A stretch of 11,089 nt of DNA from contig JAILHZ010000157.1 of assembly GCA_024695545.1 (NCBI GenBank), positions 1-11,089 of the forward strand. The letters are read 5' to 3'. The translations under genes were made by a program, and so were the position numbers. The stretch is from Clostridiales bacterium (GTDB lineage Bacteria; Bacillota_A; Clostridia; Saccharofermentanales; Saccharofermentanaceae). Of the stretch, positions 7,130 through 11,089 are shown piece after piece (position 1 is the stretch's first letter; each line of letters starts with the position of its first letter). A model generated the notes under the pieces. That model saw nothing but the letters and a program-made list of their open reading frames with translations. It had not been told where the DNA came from and made no database searches.

Positions 7130-9025
7130 ATGGCAGATGCGGAAATAAAGGAGGACAAAAATGTCAGAAAAAAACTCGAGAAACTGTATAACGAAGCTTA
7201 TAAAGCGGTGTACTGGACGGCGTTTTCTATTCTTAAGAATAACGAAGATGCCGAGGATGTTGTCCAGGAAACATTCGTCACTGCTTTTGAGCAGTACGAT
7301 TCCCTGAAAGACAAGTCAAAGGCTGTATCATGGGTCAAGAAGATTGCGGCGAATAAGAGTCTGAACATCGTGACGCGGAAAAGAACGGTCAATGTCGGCG
7401 ATGAAGTCCTTGATGAGACTGAGGATATCGGAGAGGGTTTCCTTCCGGATTCACTTGTCGAGTCGGCAGAGACCAGAAAGGTCATCATGGACATTATCCA
7501 CAACACTCTTTCCGAAGATACCGCGATGACCATCATTCTTTTCTACTTCGACGAGATGTCGATCAAAGAGATCGCCGAACTTCTTCATATCCCGCAGGGA
7601 ACCGTCCTTTCTCGATTGAATTACGCAAAGAAGAAGATCAAGAAGGAGGTTGAAAAGTATGAGAAAGATAACAAGGATAAACTGTTTGCAATGGGCATCC
7701 CATTCTTAACCAAGCTTTTCGAGAAAGAAGCCGAACAGGTACCCTTCCGGCCTATACCGGCTTCACTGTTGAGCCTTACTACCGCATCTTCGAAAGCAAC
7801 AGCCGCTGCAGCGGCAACAGCTGCCGCAACGGCATCCGCGGCAATCGTTGTCCGTAACATCATCATCGGTATCGTGACCGCAGGCGCAGTCGGAGGAGCC
7901 GGTTATTTCGGATACCGCGCCCTGGTCAGCAGAAAAGAAAAAGCACCGGAGACGTCCCCGGCAGTGGTGGCATCGGATGTGTCGGAAACAACGGACGGAT
8001 CCGCATTTGTTCCCGGCTCCTCGGACAAAATCATCAACGTCCGGGGTATGACTCCGGACCAGCTCGATCTGTCCGGCGGGTATGTGAGAACGAGTACCTA
8101 TCATGATGCGAAAGACGGAACTTCCAAACCGGACCATCAGCTGTACTACGATGCCGACGGGCATCTGGTCCTGGATTGCCTGTACAACGACGATAACGTT
8201 GTCATCGATTCCAAGTACTACATCTATGACAAGGATGAGCGGCTCGTCCGCGAGGAACTCTGGGATGTCTCAGTAAATGATTACGGGTTATATAAAGAAT
8301 ATTCTTATGGTGCACATGGCATCGAGCGCGTAGACAGGGGAACTTTCGAACGGGACCCGGATCACTATTATCTGTATGAGTATGATCCGCAGGGCTGCCT
8401 GATCAAGGAGACAGAATACACTACAAAACAAGGTCTTACGTACTGGTTCTGCGACTATGAGTATGAGGCTGACGGCACGTATATTACCAGAGTTACTTCG
8501 TGGGATACGCTGAAACAGGAGATGCGGCAGTCCAAGGACTACTGCAAATACAGTCCCGACGGAAAGCTTCTTGAGGAATATGACGGTTCCTGGAAAAGAA
8601 GCGACGTCTATACCTACGACAACGAAGGTAAACTTACCCTTTTGGAGAAATACGACGGACAAAAACTCATGCGTTCCAGCACATACGAATACGACGCGGA
8701 ACTTGCTTCCGCAAGTCCTTTTAAAGTGCAGTACGATTACGAAACAGCTTCTTTTACAAATGAGAACAGAGTAACCCTGGAGTTTACCGTGGAGGATATA
8801 AAAGATGCTGCTGCACAGGAGAACATCCAGCGTATCGTCAAGGAAGTTTACGGAGAAGATCTTGCGGATATCCTGCTCTTTGCCAAAGGGAAGGATGCGA
8901 AACAGTACGAGAAGGACCCGAACCATCTGATGGAATCCGTAACAAAAGACGATCTGAAGTATGTATTCTCCCGCTCGGTAACGGATTTCGGATCCTTAGG
9001 AATGCAGGTGCTTTTCCGTATGTAA
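7130..9025 (+). CDS. ECF-like sigma factor with membrane helix and YD-like repeat ectodomain
   Basis: Read from ATG 7130 the product is 631 residues. Residues 16-85 are a sigma-70 region 2 (NNEDAEDVVQETFVTAF, then SWVKKIAANKSLN), and 118-172 a region 4 with helix-turn-helix (MSIKEIAELLHIPQGTVLSRL, split 143-162), so it should bind core RNA polymerase and a -35 element. Then come an Ala/Thr-rich stretch (217-239), one membrane helix (about 242-264), a Ser/Thr/Pro linker, six or seven Y-x-Y-D-x-x-G-x-L repeats (338-520) and a final domain (528-631). The sigma part is cytoplasmic and the repeats would be outside. ATG 7130 has no Shine-Dalgarno, whereas the ideal ATG 7161 is out of frame across an A7 run. 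Alternatives are a one-base deletion, a sequencing error or transcript slippage. The preceding 77 bases show no convincing terminator or promoter. The fusion is reminiscent of a sigma factor carrying its own sensor or anti-sigma part; that role is inferred. Confidence 0.75.
   Translation: MADAEIKEDKNVRKKLEKLYNEAYKAVYWTAFSILKNNEDAEDVVQETFVTAFEQYDSLKDKSKAVSWVKKIAANKSLNIVTRKRTVNVGDEVLDETEDIGEGFLPDSLVESAETRKVIMDIIHNTLSEDTAMTIILFYFDEMSIKEIAELLHIPQGTVLSRLNYAKKKIKKEVEKYEKDNKDKLFAMGIPFLTKLFEKEAEQVPFRPIPASLLSLTTASSKATAAAAATAAATASAAIVVRNIIIGIVTAGAVGGAGYFGYRALVSRKEKAPETSPAVVASDVSETTDGSAFVPGSSDKIINVRGMTPDQLDLSGGYVRTSTYHDAKDGTSKPDHQLYYDADGHLVLDCLYNDDNVVIDSKYYIYDKDERLVREELWDVSVNDYGLYKEYSYGAHGIERVDRGTFERDPDHYYLYEYDPQGCLIKETEYTTKQGLTYWFCDYEYEADGTYITRVTSWDTLKQEMRQSKDYCKYSPDGKLLEEYDGSWKRSDVYTYDNEGKLTLLEKYDGQKLMRSSTYEYDAELASASPFKVQYDYETASFTNENRVTLEFTVEDIKDAAAQENIQRIVKEVYGEDLADILLFAKGKDAKQYEKDPNHLMESVTKDDLKYVFSRSVTDFGSLGMQVLFRM
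7147..7163 (+). promoter_or_regulatory. Strong ribosome binding site and ATG out of frame with the sigma gene
   Basis: AAAGGAGG (7147-7154) is followed after 6 bases by ATG 7161, an ideal initiation site. In the sequence given, this ATG opens a 48-codon frame stopping at 7305-7307, unlike any sigma factor. One extra A in the A7 run at 7168-7174 would join it to the sigma frame as MSEKKLEKLYNEAY. See the sigma gene entry. Confidence 0.75.
8141..8689 (+). repeat. Tandem YD-like repeats coding region
   Basis: Codons 338-520 of the sigma fusion encode degenerate repeats of about 20-40 residues: YYDADGHLVL, YYIYDKDERLVRE, YEYDPQGCLIKETEY, YEYEADGTYI, CKYSPDGKLLEEYDG, YTYDNEGKLTLLEKYDG. They resemble the YD/RHS style of beta-rich extracellular repeats. 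The bases are not tandemly identical, so this is an old protein-level repeat, not a recent DNA expansion. Confidence 0.7.
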
Positions 9026-9643
9026 GTCAGAAATACGAAGAAGATCATTCACCCGTACGATGGCGGTTACCAGGCAAAGGTCTCCGAGTTCAAAGCACTG
9101 CCGAATGCGGTTTTCAGCGGTGACATCGGAGCTCAGGACTTTATGGATGTAAGAAACTTCGGAAACAAGTTCTATGCCAACATGAATTTCGGCGATAACC
9201 TGCTTCCGGGTCTGGAGACCAATGAGTACACGATCGAGCAGTACATCTGCGAGGATGGCCGTGAATTCTACACAGCCGAGTTCTATAAGTATGAGCCGAG
9301 CGACCTGCATCTGCAGTACAACCTGGGACTGAACAATGGTCAGCTGGAAGACGGACGCCCCGGATTCTCGCTCAAGGCCAGCTCGACCCGTCTGCACGGT
9401 GATATCAGAGATGACCGCCAGTCGATCCTGGATCAGGCAAATCATATGCTCAAAGCACTGTTCGGCACGGATTACGCGCTTCAGATGAGCGAAGGTCAGG
9501 AAGATACCAACGGCGAGGTCATGATCGAGAAAACAGTCAATGTCTGCTTCTATGGCAAAGATGTTGAGCATGTAAAGCTTAAGGTATGGCTGAAGAAGAG
9601 TGAAGTCAGCGGCAATATCGCATCTATCACGATCGGCACATAA
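9026..9643 (+). pseudogene. Start-less coding fragment in frame after the sigma gene stop
   Basis: Immediately after the TAA at 9023-9025 the same frame stays open for 205 codons to the stop at 9641-9643. Codon choice and composition look coding from the first codons (KKIIHPYDGGYQAKVSEFKA), well before the first in-frame ATG at 9143, and no in-frame ATG, GTG or TTG with a ribosome binding site precedes 9143. Initiation at 9143 (AGGA 4 bases upstream) would give 166 residues, but would cut into apparently coding sequence. The product is soluble, beta-rich and acidic-aromatic, with no recognised family, signal peptide or membrane helix. Its end (DQANHMLKALFGTDYALQ then VKLKVWL) has the same rough layout as the end of the sigma fusion (IQRIVKEVYGEDLADILL then GMQVLF), by eye only. 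It may be the remnant of a second sensor-like protein, or the severed C-terminus of the sigma fusion. Confidence 0.55.
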
Positions 9644-9703
9644 TGCGTCCCCGCAATCTGGATCGCCTTAGATACTTCTGTCCCGGAAAAGACAGATAAA
9701 CTA

Positions 9704-9731
9704 TTGATTTTTCGTTTTCCCATATTATAAT
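9704..9731 (+). promoter_or_regulatory. Promoter of the queuosine transporter/amidase operon
   Basis: TTGATT (9704-9709) and a perfect TATAAT (9726-9731) are separated by 16 bp. Initiation is expected near 9738, giving a leader of about 80 bases that contains the palindrome and the candidate aptamer described next. Confidence 0.7.
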
Positions 9732-9741
9732 AGGCAATGCA

Positions 9742-9755
9742 GTGACAGCTGTCAC
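9742..9755. repeat. Perfect 14-bp palindrome in the transporter leader
   Basis: The sequence is GTGACAG followed directly by its reverse complement CTGTCAC. It begins about 4 bases after the expected transcript start, a typical place for a repressor operator. In RNA it could form only a short 5-bp stem with an AGCU loop. No regulator gene is nearby to assign to it. Confidence 0.5.
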
Positions 9756-9758
9756 GCC

Positions 9759-9808
9759 AAGCAGTTCGGGTCCGATATCCTGCTTGTAAAAGATTAAAAC
9801 CAAAGGAG
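9759..9808 (+). ncRNA. Candidate preQ1-I-like riboswitch
   Basis: Stem AAGCAG (9759-9764) pairs with CTGCTT (9780-9785). The loop opens with TTC and ends in C9779 directly before the 3' arm, the place of the preQ1-pairing C in class I aptamers. An A-rich tail follows, and ACC (9799-9801) can pair with loop GGT (9769-9771) to make an H-type pseudoknot just before AAGGAG (9803-9808). Such a fold would hide the ribosome binding site when ligand is bound. The downstream gene is a queuosine-precursor transporter, a known preQ1 riboswitch target. The tail (about 13 bases) and loop (15 bases) are longer than in classic examples, so the class is uncertain. Confidence 0.45.
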
Positions 9809-9817
9809 AAACTGATA

Positions 9818-10567
9818 ATGTCTGCGATCTCTCGCGTGAAAGAGGACTACAAAGCCCTTCTGCACGGTGTGCCTGCGATGGTCACCGTTACCTTCATTCT
9901 TTCAGTTGTTTTCATGAACCTTATGGCGAGTAAGGAGCTCTACCGCTCGGAGTATTTCTGTCTCAACTGCGGTCTGGCGCTTTCCTGGATCTCGTTTCTT
10001 TGTATGGATTGTATCTGTAAGCGTTTCGGTGCGAAAGCCGCGACGAAGATCTCGATCCTCGCGATGGGCGTCAATGTGATCTGCGTACTGGTCTTTAAAC
10101 TTCTGTCGATGGCACCGGGATCATGGGCGGCCTACTATTCCGCACCGGATGCCGTAACAGGCGAGCTCGTTTCTTCCGGAATCGACAGTACTTTTGCCGG
10201 CTCCTGGTATGTCGTAGTCGGTTCGGCAACGGCGATGCTTCTTTCCACGCTCGTAAACTCCGGTCTCAACCACCTGATCGGACGCGCCGACAAAGGAAAC
10301 TTCGCCGGATTTGCCAGGAGATCCCTGATCTCTACAGGTGTTGCCCAGTGGGTCGATAACTTCGTATTTTCCGCGATGGTCTCCCATGCCTTCTTCGGCT
10401 GGAACTGGACGCAGGTCCTGATCTGCTCGACTACTTCGATGCTCGTGGAACTTATTCTGGAAGCCGTATTCTCCCCGATGGGATATCGCATCTCGAAGCG
10501 CTGGGAGAGAGAGAAGATTGGCCAGAAGTATATTGACCGGATGGCAAAAGCCGAAGCAGTGGCTTGA
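9818..10567 (+). CDS. Queuosine precursor transporter, YhhQ/VUT (DUF165) family
   Basis: This 249-residue integral membrane protein has about six hydrophobic helices (around 20-37, 48-66, 75-97, 127-151, 168-190, 196-220) and is of usual family length. Family hallmarks are VFMNLMASKEL in the first helix, the Asp-x6-Gly-AKAA stretch (Asp64 to Ala75, equivalent to the D-x-x-S-E-x-Y-G-K-K-A-A signature), and ISTGVAQWVDNFVF (171-184), which matches the conserved S-x-x-x-Q-x-x-D segment. The family imports queuosine precursors such as preQ0/preQ1 or queuine for tRNA wobble modification. AAAGGAG lies 9 bases before ATG 9818. A promoter and a candidate preQ1 aptamer precede it. The amidase gene starts 28 bases after the stop, with no terminator between. 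Family assignment is firm; the exact precursor is not determined. Confidence 0.85.
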   Translation: MSAISRVKEDYKALLHGVPAMVTVTFILSVVFMNLMASKELYRSEYFCLNCGLALSWISFLCMDCICKRFGAKAATKISILAMGVNVICVLVFKLLSMAPGSWAAYYSAPDAVTGELVSSGIDSTFAGSWYVVVGSATAMLLSTLVNSGLNHLIGRADKGNFAGFARRSLISTGVAQWVDNFVFSAMVSHAFFGWNWTQVLICSTTSMLVELILEAVFSPMGYRISKRWEREKIGQKYIDRMAKAEAVA

Positions 10568-10595
10568 TCTTCCGACAAAGAAGAGGAAGTTTTCT

Positions 10596-11089
10596 ATGGA
10601 ACTGGAGAAGCTTTCAGGTGTAGAACTCGGAAAAGAAGTGCGGTCCGGCCATATCACTCCGACAGAAGTGATCCGGTATTTCCAAGCGCGGATCGAGAAG
10701 AGAAATCCGAGCTTAAATGCTTTCACATATACGAAATTCGACGATGCTTTTTCCGATGCAAAAGCACTGGAAGAAAAGCTTTTGCATCACGAGGAAGTGG
10801 GACCTCTGGCGGGCGTTCCGGTGGGACTTAAGGACTTCCTTCCTTCGAAAAAGGGCTGGACGAATTCCCACGGCGGAGTAAAGTCCCTGATCCGTGAAGA
10901 TCCGGAAGATTCCATGTTCTATATCGCGGCAAGAGAAGCCGGTGCGATCGCGGTCGGCAAGACCAATGCTCCGGCATTTGCGATGCGCGGCACCTGCGAC
11001 AACTACCTCTATGGTCCGACGAGAAATCCTTTTGATACGAAGTTTAATTCCGGAGGTTCATCCGGAGGCTCTGCTGCTGCGGTCGCGGA
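10596..11089 (+). CDS. Amidase signature family enzyme (3' partial)
   Basis: The first 164 residues of an amidase are visible; the gene runs off the window. VGLKDF places the catalytic Lys at 79, and NSGGSSGGSAAA (151-162) holds the cis-Ser at 155, 76 residues later as in the amidase signature family (compare Lys79/Ser154 of GatA). The acyl-accepting Ser, expected about 24 residues further on, lies beyond the edge. AGKTN-like GKTNAPAFAM (121-130) and GPTRNPFD (140-147) are also family-typical. The region before GKTN (EDPEDSMFYIAAREAGA) differs from the usual GatA YDATVV stretch. A stand-alone amidase is therefore more likely than a tRNA amidotransferase subunit; the substrate is unknown. AGAGGAAG at 10581-10588 serves as ribosome binding site. 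It is probably co-transcribed with the queuosine transporter. Confidence 0.85.
   Translation, partial: MELEKLSGVELGKEVRSGHITPTEVIRYFQARIEKRNPSLNAFTYTKFDDAFSDAKALEEKLLHHEEVGPLAGVPVGLKDFLPSKKGWTNSHGGVKSLIREDPEDSMFYIAAREAGAIAVGKTNAPAFAMRGTCDNYLYGPTRNPFDTKFNSGGSSGGSAAAVA

Noticed and set aside
7790..7846. GCN-rich stretch as a DNA microsatellite
   Set aside because: The Ala codons are mixed and not a unit repeat; it is low-complexity protein sequence before the membrane helix.
8288..8926. 212-residue minus-strand open frame inside the sigma fusion gene
   Set aside because: It is antisense to well-supported coding sequence with clear protein repeats; it has no ribosome binding site or recognisable domain.
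9677..9696. Hairpin TCTGTC/GACAGA after the start-less fragment as a terminator
   Set aside because: The stem is only 6 bp and not GC-rich, and it lacks an adjacent T-run; too weak to call.
10121..10726. 201-residue minus-strand open frame across the transporter/amidase junction
   Set aside because: It overlaps two family-assigned plus-strand genes and their ribosome binding site; composition is that of an antisense shadow.

Overview
The window looks like chromosomal DNA of a Gram-positive, gut- or rumen-type Clostridia (Bacillota). The signs are AGGAGG-type ribosome binding sites, TGnTATAAT extended -10 promoters, intrinsic terminators, a C-terminally membrane-anchored exoprotein with domains common in clostridial surface proteins, and a kinase domain close to the Gram-positive APH(3')-III type. 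Base composition is near-balanced. I cannot name genus or species. There are no transposases, integrases, phage genes, tRNAs, rRNAs or CRISPR arrays, and no gene-free stretch longer than 300 bases.

Layout. (a) 1-1266: 3' end of a secreted, cell-surface-anchored protein with carbohydrate-binding-like modules. It shares a strong bidirectional terminator (1306-1345) with the convergent gene that follows. (b) 1368-2075, minus strand: a Bax inhibitor-1/YetJ-type membrane protein. (c) 2076-2213: a divergent promoter region with an extended -10 in each direction. (d) 2214-5700: a probable two-gene operon of a small four-helix membrane protein and a secreted heparinase II/III-superfamily polysaccharide lyase with two related C-terminal modules. 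(e) 5790-7052: a separately promoted fusion of a Nudix hydrolase to a complete APH(3')-type aminoglycoside kinase domain. (f) 7130-9025: an ECF-like sigma factor fused to an Ala-rich linker, a membrane helix and a YD-like repeat ectodomain. Its 5' end is odd: a perfect ribosome binding site and ATG sit one base out of frame with the sigma domain across an A7 tract. (g) 9026-9643: a start-less coding fragment in the same frame, directly after the sigma gene's stop codon. (h) 9704-11089: a promoter, a palindrome, a candidate preQ1 riboswitch, a queuosine-precursor (YhhQ/VUT) transporter and the 5' part of an amidase gene.

Two genes encode extracellular products that probably act on polysaccharide: the anchored binding-module protein and the lyase. 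The sigma fusion suggests signalling from the envelope to transcription. The transporter and its leader suggest control by the tRNA-modification precursor preQ1. The least ordinary items are the Nudix-APH(3') fusion and the sigma-ectodomain locus, which has coding irregularities at both ends.
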